Shown: positions 56,542-64,000 of the stretch, piece by piece | Position numbering within the stretch: the stretch's first letter is position 1 | Layout of the letters: every line of letters begins with the position of its first letter | Translations under genes and position numbers: made by a program | Notes under the pieces: generated by a model | Database searches by the model: none | Told to the model about the DNA's origin: nothing | What the model saw: only the letters and a program-made list of their open reading frames with translations | NCBI RefSeq assembly: GCF_000385135.1 | Contig: NZ_ARQM01000011.1 | Location: 620,001-684,000, forward strand | Direction of reading: 5' to 3' | DNA length: 64,000 nt | Source of the DNA: Promicromonospora sukumoe 327MFSha3.1 | Lineage (GTDB): Bacteria; Actinomycetota; Actinomycetes; Actinomycetales; Cellulomonadaceae

Positions 56542-56594
56542 CTGTCAGGAAAGGGTCCGCAGGGGGCCGAGAGCTGAGCGAAGGAGAAGGAACC

Positions 56595-57977
56595 GTGCGC
56601 GAGGTGTCGTCGAAACGGAGGCTGGTCCCGACGATCGTCGCGGCGGCCGCCATCGTCTCGCTCGTCGTGGCCGCGATCATGGTGGTGGAGCAGGCCCTGC
56701 CCGCCGCGCCGAGCCCCCGCGACGAGGACTCGCGGGTGCAGGGCAGCGCGCACGTGAACTGCGCCGAGAACGAACCGCTCGCGCAGGAGCTGCTCAGCGG
56801 CTCCGTGTGGACCATGTGCTGGCGCGTCGACGCGAGCCGCGGCCTGGTCCTCGAGGACGTGCACTTCACGCCCGCCGGCGAAGAGCCGGTGCTGGTGCTC
56901 GCGGAGCTGTCCATCGGGCAGCTCGAGGTGCCGTACGACACCGGCCTGCGCAACACCGAGGACATCACCACCCAGGGCTTCGGCGGCAGCCACATCATGA
57001 CCCTCACCGAGCCGGAGTGCCTCGGGGAGCGGCTCGAGACCTACGTGCCGAAGATCGGGGACGGCTCGATGGGCGGCGGCGGCCAGGACCGCGCCGTGCT
57101 CTGCCAGGAGGTGGTCGACGGCGGCATCGCCTACCGCAGCGGCGACACCACGGGGACCGAGGTGGCCCGGCGCACGGACCTGCGGCTCTCCACGATCTCG
57201 AAGGTGGGCTGGTACGAGTACGTGAGCCAGTACACGTTCGGCGGCGACGGCAGCATCCGGTCCGACCTGGGCGCGACCGGCGACCTGTCGCCCGAGGACT
57301 ACGGGGACGACCCGGCCCACGGCTGGCCCGTCGGCCCCGGCGACACCGACTACGCCACCAGCCACTCGCACAATGCCGTCTGGCGGGTGCACTGGGCCCT
57401 CGGCGGCCGGGGCGGCCAGGTGGTCGAGCAGTACGACGCCGCGCCGACCGGCGAGGTGGGCCCGCGCGCGCCGCTCGTCGAGGGCGGCCTGACGCGCATC
57501 CCGCGCGAGGGCACCGCCAAGGCGGCGGACCGGCGCTGGTGGCGCGTGGTGAACCCAGAGGTCCTCAACGCGGACCAGCACCCGATCTCGTACCAGATCG
57601 AGCTGGGGGCGACGACGCCCTTCCAGCTCACGCAGGACCACAAGCACACGGGCGGCGCCGACGGCGGTGGCGACAGCGACGACGGCTACGCGCTCGCGTT
57701 CACCGAGGCCGACGACTGCCAGCTCTACGCCACGGCCAACAAGGACGGCTCCTGCGGCGCGGGCGTGCTCGACTTCGCGCAGGACGGGGCGGAGCTGTCC
57801 GACGTCGTCACATGGGTCGCCGTCGGCTTCCACCACGTGGCGCGCGACGAGGACCAGAGCCCCATGGAGATGCACTGGCAGGGCTTCACGCTCACGCCGC
57901 GGGACCTCACCGCGCAGCGCGTCGACCCGCCGCCGGCCCGCGAGGACGTCAACGGGAAGCCGGCCGACACCCACTGA
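56595..57977 (+). CDS. Divergent copper amine oxidase-like protein, membrane-anchored or secreted
   Basis: 460 residues from GTG 56595 after AAGGAGAAGG. An N-terminal hydrophobic segment (about 10-32) exports or anchors it. The rest resembles the catalytic domain of copper amine oxidases: SIGQLEVPYDTG, WYEYVSQYTFGGDGSI, an H-X-H pair (H257, H259) and a third His (H413 or H414) in FHHVARDEDQSPMEMHW. The copper ligands and the Tyr at the TPQ site (Y207) are present. The Asn before it is Trp (W206), and the catalytic Asp of the DTG motif is not evident. It may not oxidise amines. It lacks the N-terminal domains of typical enzymes. Confidence 0.72.
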   Translation: MREVSSKRRLVPTIVAAAAIVSLVVAAIMVVEQALPAAPSPRDEDSRVQGSAHVNCAENEPLAQELLSGSVWTMCWRVDASRGLVLEDVHFTPAGEEPVLVLAELSIGQLEVPYDTGLRNTEDITTQGFGGSHIMTLTEPECLGERLETYVPKIGDGSMGGGGQDRAVLCQEVVDGGIAYRSGDTTGTEVARRTDLRLSTISKVGWYEYVSQYTFGGDGSIRSDLGATGDLSPEDYGDDPAHGWPVGPGDTDYATSHSHNAVWRVHWALGGRGGQVVEQYDAAPTGEVGPRAPLVEGGLTRIPREGTAKAADRRWWRVVNPEVLNADQHPISYQIELGATTPFQLTQDHKHTGGADGGGDSDDGYALAFTEADDCQLYATANKDGSCGAGVLDFAQDGAELSDVVTWVAVGFHHVARDEDQSPMEMHWQGFTLTPRDLTAQRVDPPPAREDVNGKPADTH

Positions 57978-57998
57978 GCAGTACGCGGCCGGGGGTGG

Positions 57999-59018
57999 CT
58001 ACCTCAGGGCGGCGAGGAACGCGTCCTCGGCCGGGTAGTCGAACGAGCCGTCGAAGTACTCGTGCTGCAGGGTGCGCTGCTCCTGGGCTGTGCGGAGCAG
58101 CCAGTCGATGGCCTCGCCGACCGTCTCGGCGTAGCCGCCTGCCGGCCGATAGCCCAGAGCCTCGGCCGCTGACGTGTCCAGCACGATGGGGGACGCCGTG
58201 CTCCAGGGCGTGCGTCCGAGGCCCGTCGGTGCTGAACCGTCGAGCGGGACCTCGTCCCAGGAGTGCCCCAGGTGGTCGGCGACGGCTCGGGCGATGGCTC
58301 GGGCGCTCGGCGCATCCGGGTCGGCGCTGTTCAGGACTCGCGTCCCAGGTCGGTCCGCCACGGTCTCCACGAGTGCCGCCAGGTTGATCGCGGCCGTGGG
58401 GTGATCGACGCCGCGTCCGCCGTCGGCCAGGAGGACGACGCGACGGCCGTCGAGCACGCGCCGGACGAAGTACCACTCCCGTGCCGGCACGGCGCCCTCG
58501 CCGTGCACCTTGGACGCGCGGACCACCGTGACCGGATGGCCGGAGTCGAGGAGGACCCCCTCGGCCGCCACCTTGTTCGCCCCGTACCCGGCGGCCGAGT
58601 CGTAGGCCCCGCTCTCGTCCGGCGGTACGGTCGGCTGGTCCTCGCGCACAGGCCCTGTGAACCTCGGCTTCACCGGCGAGTTGACGTGGTTGCCGTCGGC
58701 GTCGACGTACACCGCCTTGCTGGAGATCATCACCGTCGACCCGACGTCGGCGAGCGTCGGGAGCAGGCCGCGCGCGTCCGCCGCCGTGAAGCAGAGACAG
58801 TCCACGAGCAGGTCGACGCCGTCCCCGACGAGCCCGGCGGTCGCGGCCGCGTCGGACCGGTCGGCGACGTGGTGCCGCGCGCCGGCCGAGGCAAGGTCCG
58901 CGGGAAGGCGTGCCGGGTCCCGTCCTGTCAGGTCGACCTGCCAGCCCGCTGCGACGAGCCGGCGTGCGACCGCCCGTCCGAGCACACCGGTACCACCGAG
59001 GACTACCGCTCTGCGCAT
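57999..59018 (-). CDS. NAD-dependent epimerase/dehydratase (SDR family)
   Basis: 339 residues, starting MRRAVVLGGTGVLGRAVARR with the extended-SDR cofactor motif GGTGVLG. D-rich TGRDPARLP follows, then VMISSKAVY and YGANKVAAE in place of the classic YxxxK. The frame continues upstream into the methyltransferase region but the start is fixed by a TACGAT box 6 nt before this ATG. Substrate unknown; resemblance to nucleoside-sugar or reductase-type SDRs only. The end is 21 bp from the convergent amine oxidase-like gene. Confidence 0.85.
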   Translation of the reverse strand: MRRAVVLGGTGVLGRAVARRLVAAGWQVDLTGRDPARLPADLASAGARHHVADRSDAAATAGLVGDGVDLLVDCLCFTAADARGLLPTLADVGSTVMISSKAVYVDADGNHVNSPVKPRFTGPVREDQPTVPPDESGAYDSAAGYGANKVAAEGVLLDSGHPVTVVRASKVHGEGAVPAREWYFVRRVLDGRRVVLLADGGRGVDHPTAAINLAALVETVADRPGTRVLNSADPDAPSARAIARAVADHLGHSWDEVPLDGSAPTGLGRTPWSTASPIVLDTSAAEALGYRPAGGYAETVGEAIDWLLRTAQEQRTLQHEYFDGSFDYPAEDAFLAALR

Positions 59019-59024
59019 CACCCG

Positions 59025-59030
59025 ATCGTA
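59025..59030 (-). promoter_or_regulatory. -10 box for the leaderless epimerase gene
   Basis: On the minus strand TACGAT is followed by 6 nt and the ATG at 59018. Confidence 0.6.
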
Positions 59031-59047
59031 GGTGCTGACCAGGCAGC

Positions 59048-59809
59048 TCAGGCCTTCCGGGCCTCCACGAGCGTGCGGCGGCTGTGGCAGACGAAGGACC
59101 CGTGCTCCGCGATGTGGTCGTACAGCGCACGCAGCTGGTCGCGGTACCTGTCCACCGTGAAGTCGGGGACCGTCCACAGGACCTTGCGCAGGAAGTGCAC
59201 CACCGCGGCCAGGTCGAAGAATTCCACCCGGGTCCGCGCGTCCCGCAGGTCCACCACGTCCAGCCCGGCGTCGGTCACCCGGGCGCGCAGCCGGCCGGTG
59301 TACGCGTCGTCGTCGTTCGCCTGCGGGCCCATGAGGAACTCGTACAGCTCGCGGTTCGAGCCCCCGCCCACCTCCTGGACCAGGAGCGTGCCGCCGGGCG
59401 CCAGCACCCGCGCGGCCTCGCGGTACGGGAACGCGACCGGGTGGCGGCCCGTGACCAGATCGAACGTGTCGTCGTCGAACGGCAGCGCGCCGTCGCCGCC
59501 GTCGACCAGGCGCACCACGCCCCCGTAGGGGCGCAGCGCGGCCGAGGCGAGCGAGTGGTTCGGCGCCCACGCCTCCGTGGCGCGCACGACGTCCGGTACC
59601 CGCGCCGCCAGCCCCAGCGCCTCGGCGAAGACCTCGCCGCCGCCCGTGTCGACGTCGAGCACCGCGCCGGCGCGGCCCAGCCGCTCGCCGCACAGCCGGA
59701 CGTAGCCCCACCCGGGGCGCTCCTCGGTGGCGCGGCCCGCGAACCAGGAGAAGTCCCAGCCGTCGGTGGGGACGGCCAGCGCCTCGGCCACCTGCTCGTC
59801 GAACGTCAT
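59048..59809 (-). CDS. Class I SAM-dependent methyltransferase
   Basis: 253 residues from the ATG at 59809 (MTFDEQVAEALAVPTDGWDF). Motif I is AVLDVDTGGGEVFAEA; later DGALPFDDDTFDLVTGRHPV and EAARVLAPGGTLLVQEVG match the usual motifs II and III. Motif I reads DTGGG instead of the common GxGxG, with three glycines kept. The target is unknown. It is divergent from the membrane protein gene. Confidence 0.86.
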   Translation of the reverse strand: MTFDEQVAEALAVPTDGWDFSWFAGRATEERPGWGYVRLCGERLGRAGAVLDVDTGGGEVFAEALGLAARVPDVVRATEAWAPNHSLASAALRPYGGVVRLVDGGDGALPFDDDTFDLVTGRHPVAFPYREAARVLAPGGTLLVQEVGGGSNRELYEFLMGPQANDDDAYTGRLRARVTDAGLDVVDLRDARTRVEFFDLAAVVHFLRKVLWTVPDFTVDRYRDQLRALYDHIAEHGSFVCHSRRTLVEARKA

Positions 59810-59816
59810 GCCGCCG

Positions 59817-59822
59817 ACGCTA
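59817..59822 (-). promoter_or_regulatory. -10 box for the leaderless methyltransferase gene
   Basis: On the minus strand TAGCGT lies 7 nt before the ATG at 59809. Confidence 0.5.
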
Positions 59823-59934
59823 ACCGCGGACATCCCCCGGTCACCAGGAGATATCCCCCGACCGGGGGAGGGGCGGCGCACCCCGCGGACGGGAGCGTGG
59901 AGGCATACCGCACGACCGACCGAAGGGAACCGTC

Positions 59935-61107
59935 ATGCCCCGCCTCACCCGCGCCACCCTGATCGGCGCCACCGTGGCCAGCGGCGTCACCGCGCTGCTC
60001 GGCCTCACCTGGCTGCTCGGGCTCTGGCCCAGCCCCTACACCGTCCCGGGCGCCGCGCTCCTGGCGGGCCTCGCCGGGCCCGACGCCGCCGTCGTCACGC
60101 ATGTGGTCACGGCGCTGACCGCCGTCGCGGCCGGTATCGCGGCCCTCGCCGGAGCCCTTGGCACCCGGGGGCGGGTCGCGGCCGCCGTGCTCCAGCTCGT
60201 GGTGTTCGGCGTGGTGCTGCAGGGCACCGGGCCGCTGTCCACCATGGGCTACCTGGTCGCCATGGCGATGCCTCTCGCCGTGGTGGTCCTGCTGGTCCAG
60301 GTGGTGCGCCGGTACCCGGTGGCGCGCTGGACCGTCGGGGTGCCCGGCCTGGTGGTGCTCCTCGTGGGTGGCTTCCTGGCGCGCGACGCCCTGGGCGGCA
60401 TCCTGCGCATGCTCGGTTCCGGGCTCGCGGAGCAGCGTGCCGGCCTGCTGCTGACCCTCCTCGTGCTCGTCACCGGCACCCTCTGGGCCGCGGTCGGCGT
60501 GCAGGCGCTGGCCGGCACGCCCGCCGTCGACCGCGCCACCGACTGGGTGGTGCGGCACCGGAAGGCCATCACGATCGTGGCTGCCACCGGACCGCTCCCG
60601 TACGCGCTGATCCGTCTCACCTGGCTCACGCCGTGGCCGCAGCTCGGGTTCGACCTGGACCTCTCCACCCGGATCTGGGGCCTGACCCTGTCCAGCGGCG
60701 CGTGGCTCGGGTTCTTCCTCACGCTCGGCCTGATCCGGCCGTGGGGCGAGATGTTCCCCCGCTGGATGCCCGGCCTCGCCGGACGCCGCGTACCGATCGC
60801 AGCGGCCGCCGTGCCCGGCGGGCTCATCGCCGTCACCCTGATCTTCTCGACGGTCCCCATGCTCGTGCTGTTCAGCGGGCAGGGCCTGGTCGAGGGAATC
60901 GTCGGCGCCATCGCCTTCCCGTGCTGGTACTGGGGCCCGGCCCTGGCGCTCGCCGTCTGGGGGTACGTGGCGCACCGGCTCCGGTCCGACGGCGGCAGCG
61001 GCGACGACGGCGACGGCGACGGCGGCGCGGACATCGCCCACCGGGCCGGCGCCGGTCGTCCCGCCGAGGCGCTCGCGGGCCGGTGGCTCCGCGACGACCT
61101 GCCCTGA
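59935..61107 (+). CDS. Polytopic membrane protein
   Basis: 390 residues from ATG 59935 with GAAGGGAA upstream. Nine or ten hydrophobic helices span most of the chain; the C-terminal 45 residues are a soluble Gly/Asp-rich tail. No transporter signature is visible. It begins an apparent operon with the histidine kinase (38 bp later) and response regulator, so it may be the sensor partner or the target. No family recognised. Confidence 0.8.
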   Translation: MPRLTRATLIGATVASGVTALLGLTWLLGLWPSPYTVPGAALLAGLAGPDAAVVTHVVTALTAVAAGIAALAGALGTRGRVAAAVLQLVVFGVVLQGTGPLSTMGYLVAMAMPLAVVVLLVQVVRRYPVARWTVGVPGLVVLLVGGFLARDALGGILRMLGSGLAEQRAGLLLTLLVLVTGTLWAAVGVQALAGTPAVDRATDWVVRHRKAITIVAATGPLPYALIRLTWLTPWPQLGFDLDLSTRIWGLTLSSGAWLGFFLTLGLIRPWGEMFPRWMPGLAGRRVPIAAAAVPGGLIAVTLIFSTVPMLVLFSGQGLVEGIVGAIAFPCWYWGPALALAVWGYVAHRLRSDGGSGDDGDGDGGADIAHRAGAGRPAEALAGRWLRDDLP

Positions 61108-61145
61108 CCTGGCGAGCAGCCCCGACGACCGGAGAGGATGGCGGC

Positions 61146-62390
61146 ATGCAGGCGACGACGCGGTACCTCGCCCGGCGCTTCGCCTGGCACATGCTGGGCG
61201 CCGCGATCGGGCTGGCGCTGGTGCTGCTCGTGTACGGCCTGCTGAACACCGCCACCGGCGGAGTCCCGGGCTGGGTGGTCGCGGCCACCGCCGTCGCGGC
61301 GGCGGTGGCCCTCGGCCTCGTCCCGGGCGCCCGGGAGCTCGAGGTCACGGCGGCCCGCGCGCTGCTCGACGTCGACGACGAGCTGGTGGTCCCCGCCGAA
61401 CCCCGCCTCGCCCACCGGGCCCGGACCGCCGCCTGGGTGATGCTGCACCTGCTCACCGGCCTGGTCGTGGCGTCCTGCCTGTTCGCCCTGCTCCCGGCGG
61501 TCGTGCTGGTCGGCTTCGAGGCCGTCACCGGACGGTCGCTGAGCTCCGGGCTGGCGGTCCCGTCGGGCCCGGTCGAGGTGGCTCTCCGGCTGGCGGCGTG
61601 CGCCGCCGTCGGGCTGCTGGCGGTGACGGCGACCTGGCCGCTCGGCGTGGCGGCGTCCGCCCTCGCGGGGCGCGTGCTCGGGCCCACGCCGCACGACCGG
61701 CTGGAGACCGCCCTGGCCCGCGCCCGGCGCGAGGCCGAGCACACGCGTCTCGCCCGGGAGCTGCACGACGGCATCGGCCACGCCCTGACCGTGGTCAGCG
61801 TGCAGGCGGCGGCCGGACGGCGCGTCGTGGCGGCGAACCCGGAGGCGGCCGCGGACGCGCTCGCGGCCATCGAGGACACGGCCCGCTCGGCGCTCGCCGA
61901 GCTGGACCAGCTCCTGGCCGTCCTGCGGGACGACGCCGCCGACGCCGCACCCGCCGCGCTGGCCCCGGCCCTGGACGACGTCGTCGCGGCGCACCGCCGG
62001 GCCGGCCTCGACCTGGGCGCGCGGATCGACCTGCCGGCCGGGCTGCCCGCCCTGCTGAGCGGTACGGTGCAGCGCATCGTCACCGAGGCCCTGACCAACG
62101 CGCACCGGCACGGCGCGCCCGGCCCCGTGCGGCTCACCGTGGGCCTCTCCGGGGCCGACGACGACCGGGTGCTGATCGAGGTGGTCAACCCGGTCCGGAG
62201 CGGCACCCGGACCGGCCGGCGCCCGTCGGGCGGCCGCCCGTCCGGCGGGCGCGGCCTGGCCGGGATCCGGGAGCGGGTCGCGCTGTTCGGCGGCACCGCC
62301 GAGGCGGGGCCCGACGGCGACCGCTGGGTGCTCCGCGCGACCCTGCCCTGGACGCCCGCACCGACCGACCGGAAGGAACCCGATGCCTGA
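61146..62390 (+). CDS. Two-component sensor histidine kinase, NarL-partner type
   Basis: 414 residues from ATG 61146, GGAGAGGA upstream. Four membrane segments in the first 190 residues are followed by a HisKA_3 domain with phospho-acceptor H207 (RELHDGIGHALTVVSVQAAA). The ATPase domain has N-box TEALTNAHRHG and G-box GGRGLAGIRERV. A short Arg/Ser/Gly insertion (TGRRPSGGRPSGG) precedes the G-box. It overlaps the response regulator gene by 8 nt. Confidence 0.95.
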   Translation: MQATTRYLARRFAWHMLGAAIGLALVLLVYGLLNTATGGVPGWVVAATAVAAAVALGLVPGARELEVTAARALLDVDDELVVPAEPRLAHRARTAAWVMLHLLTGLVVASCLFALLPAVVLVGFEAVTGRSLSSGLAVPSGPVEVALRLAACAAVGLLAVTATWPLGVAASALAGRVLGPTPHDRLETALARARREAEHTRLARELHDGIGHALTVVSVQAAAGRRVVAANPEAAADALAAIEDTARSALAELDQLLAVLRDDAADAAPAALAPALDDVVAAHRRAGLDLGARIDLPAGLPALLSGTVQRIVTEALTNAHRHGAPGPVRLTVGLSGADDDRVLIEVVNPVRSGTRTGRRPSGGRPSGGRGLAGIRERVALFGGTAEAGPDGDRWVLRATLPWTPAPTDRKEPDA

Positions 62391-63024
62391 CGCCCCCGTG
62401 CGGGTGCTCCTCGCCGACGACGAGCCCCTGGTCCGCAGCGGCCTGCGCCTCATCCTGGACGCCGAGCCCGACCTGGAGGTGGTGGGCGAGGCCGGCGACG
62501 GCGCGCGGGCGGTGGAGCTGGCCCGCAGCCTGCGGCCCGACGTCGTCTGCATGGACGTGCGGATGCCCGGCGTGGACGGCCTGCGCGCGACCGAGCTGGT
62601 GCTGCGGCTGCCGGAGCCACCCCGTGTGCTCGTGGTGACCACGTTCGAGCACGACGGCTACGTGCTCGACGCGCTCACCGCCGGGGCCTCGGGGTTCCTG
62701 CTCAAGCGCGCCGGGGCCGACGAGATGGTGCAGGCCGTGCGCACCGTCGCCGTCGGGCAGAGCCTGCTGTACCCACAGGCGCTGCGCGACCTGGTGCGCA
62801 CGCGGCCGCGCGCGGCGTCGGGGGCTCCGGCCCTGACGCCGCGCGAGCGGGAGGTGCTGGCCCTGGTGGCGCAGGGCATGACCAACGCCGAGATCGCGAC
62901 GGCGCTCGTGGTCGGCGTCGAGACGGTGCGCACGCACGTGGCGTCCGTGCTGGGCAAGCTGCGGGCGCGCGACCGGACGCAGGCCGTGGTGCTGGGCTAC
63001 CGGGCGGGGCTGGTGGAGCTGTAG
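62383..63024 (+). CDS. NarL/FixJ-family response regulator
   Basis: 213 residues. The receiver domain has the acidic pocket D12-D13, phospho-acceptor D58 (CMDVRMPG) and conserved Lys in FLLKRA. The C-terminal LuxR helix-turn-helix is LTPREREVLALVAQGMTNAEIA. It forms a pair with the overlapping kinase gene. Target genes are not evident beyond the operon itself. Confidence 0.96.
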   Translation: MPDAPVRVLLADDEPLVRSGLRLILDAEPDLEVVGEAGDGARAVELARSLRPDVVCMDVRMPGVDGLRATELVLRLPEPPRVLVVTTFEHDGYVLDALTAGASGFLLKRAGADEMVQAVRTVAVGQSLLYPQALRDLVRTRPRAASGAPALTPREREVLALVAQGMTNAEIATALVVGVETVRTHVASVLGKLRARDRTQAVVLGYRAGLVEL

Positions 63025-63057
63025 CCGGTCCGGCGCCGGATCCGGGTCGGTCCTGCT

Positions 63058-63531
63058 TCAGTCGCGGGGGAGGACCATCTCGATCTCGTCCGGGAACGGC
63101 GAGTAGTCCGAGGTCTTGCGGCGGCCCGTGCGGTGCCAGCCCAGGTGCTCGTAGAAGCCGATCGCCTGGTCGTTGTCGGCGAGGCACCACAGGCGCGGGT
63201 CGGCCATCTCGGCGACCGCCATGTCCATCGCGGCCCGGGCCAGGCCGCTGCCCCAGTGGGCGGGGTGCACCGCGAGGTGCCGCAGCAGCCGCTCGTCGTG
63301 GGCCACGAAGCAGGCCAGCCGGGGGTGGTCGGCGTCGTCGTCCAGGACGAGGACGCGGACCCCCGGCTCGGCGAGCGCGGCCTGCCACTTGGCCAGCACC
63401 TCGTCGGACGGGAACGGGTACATGCCCGGCGGGAAGATGTGGCCGAGCGCCGCGATCCCAGCGGCGCGCTCCACGTCCAGGAGCGCCTGCGCGTCCTCGG
63501 GCGTGGCCTGCCGGAACCGGTTGACGACCAT
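63058..63531 (-). CDS. GNAT family N-acetyltransferase
   Basis: 157 residues from the ATG at 63531. The acetyl-CoA site is HLAVHPAHWGSGLARAAMD, and DNDQAIGFYEHLGWHRTG is the usual C-terminal block. The frame extends 65 codons further upstream without conservation; the TACGCT box 6 nt before this ATG fixes the start. Substrate unknown. Confidence 0.9.
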   Translation of the reverse strand: MVVNRFRQATPEDAQALLDVERAAGIAALGHIFPPGMYPFPSDEVLAKWQAALAEPGVRVLVLDDDADHPRLACFVAHDERLLRHLAVHPAHWGSGLARAAMDMAVAEMADPRLWCLADNDQAIGFYEHLGWHRTGRRKTSDYSPFPDEIEMVLPRD

Positions 63532-63537
63532 TGCCCC

Positions 63538-63543
63538 AGCGTA
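63538..63543 (-). promoter_or_regulatory. -10 box for the leaderless GNAT gene
   Basis: On the minus strand TACGCT is followed by 6 nt and the ATG at 63531. Confidence 0.6.
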
Positions 63544-63673
63544 CGGCCCAGCCTCACCCGTGGCACCACCGCTGAGATTTGCGTCCGCGACCTGCGCCGG
63601 AGCGGGCGAAAACTGGTCTGCAACATTTTCCCGAAGTGCTGTGACCTCGGCGCGGTTCGCGCGTCTAGGGTGC

Positions 63674-63979
63674 ATGACGGATACAGCATTCAGCGCGGTG
63701 ATGTCCCGCCTCTCGGCGCTCGACACGCTCTCGCTGCGGGTGAGTCAGGACTGGCTGGCGTTCGGCCTCGACAGGGTGGACGTGCTGGTCATCGAGATAC
63801 TGACGGTCAGCGAGGTCACGGCCATGCCGCTCGTGGCCAGGCACCGGCTGTCGCCGGAGGTACCGGACCCGGGACGGGAGCTGGGTCTGACCCGGGTCTG
63901 GACCGGTTGGCTCGGCGACGCCTCGGACGTCGTGCCCGTCGCGATGCGGCTCACGCTCGCGCCGAGCGACGACGGGTGA
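63674..63979 (+). CDS. Short protein of unknown function
   Basis: 101 residues if begun at ATG 63674; ATG 63701 is an alternative. The protein looks soluble, with alternating hydrophobic strands (DVLVIEILTVSEVTAMPLVARH) and no motif I recognise. TAGGGT at 63666-63671 could be its -10 box, which would put the transcription start slightly inside the first ATG and favour the second. The last 21 bp of the window hold nothing. Confidence 0.5.
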   Translation: MTDTAFSAVMSRLSALDTLSLRVSQDWLAFGLDRVDVLVIEILTVSEVTAMPLVARHRLSPEVPDPGRELGLTRVWTGWLGDASDVVPVAMRLTLAPSDDG

Positions 63980-64000
63980 CCGGGGCGCCGGGCCCTCAGC

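Overview
The window is high-GC DNA from an actinobacterium. Gene order and protein features fit Micrococcales, probably the Cellulomonadaceae/Promicromonosporaceae group; the family-level placement is inference. Supporting signs are strong G/C preference at third codon positions, many GTG/TTG starts, TAnnnT -10 boxes placed directly before start codons (leaderless-type genes), a polyphosphate glucokinase, a DUF5709 protein and an LAXTG surface protein. I see no tRNA, rRNA, CRISPR array, transposase or phage gene.

Bases 1-4593 hold two tandem paralogous TPR-CHAT proteins (caspase-like fold); the first is cut by the window edge. Bases 4594-35948 are the conserved transcription/translation block: L10 leader-rplJ-rplL, rpoB-rpoC, rpsL-rpsG-fusA-tuf, the S10 and spc operons (rpsJ to rplO), secY-adk-map, a small membrane protein, infA-rpmJ-rpsM-rpsK and rpoA-rplQ. 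Strong hairpins and sigma70-type promoters divide it into units. RpoB has Asn where most bacteria have Ser at the main rifampicin-resistance position.

Bases 35949-50600 hold housekeeping genes: ppgK and truA (divergent), a DUF5709 protein, rplM-rpsI-glmM, a DedA protein, coaA, glmS, a MazG-like enzyme, an alpha/beta hydrolase, a 36-residue membrane peptide, acpS, an LLM oxidoreductase, a bifunctional NAD(P)HX repair enzyme and a hemerythrin-like protein. glmM and glmS serve UDP-GlcNAc synthesis; coaA and acpS serve CoA and acyl-carrier chemistry. Convergent gene ends here carry long inverted repeats, two of which belong to one family with compensatory base changes.

Bases 50600-64000 look accessory: a large ATPase/LuxR regulator, an LAXTG-anchored surface protein with four Ig-like repeats, a divergent copper amine oxidase-like protein, an NAD-dependent epimerase, a methyltransferase, a polytopic membrane protein with a NarL-type two-component pair, a GNAT acetyltransferase and a short unknown protein. 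The LuxR gene and the surface-protein gene share a 20-bp upstream motif (17/20 identical), suggesting a small self-contained regulatory circuit.
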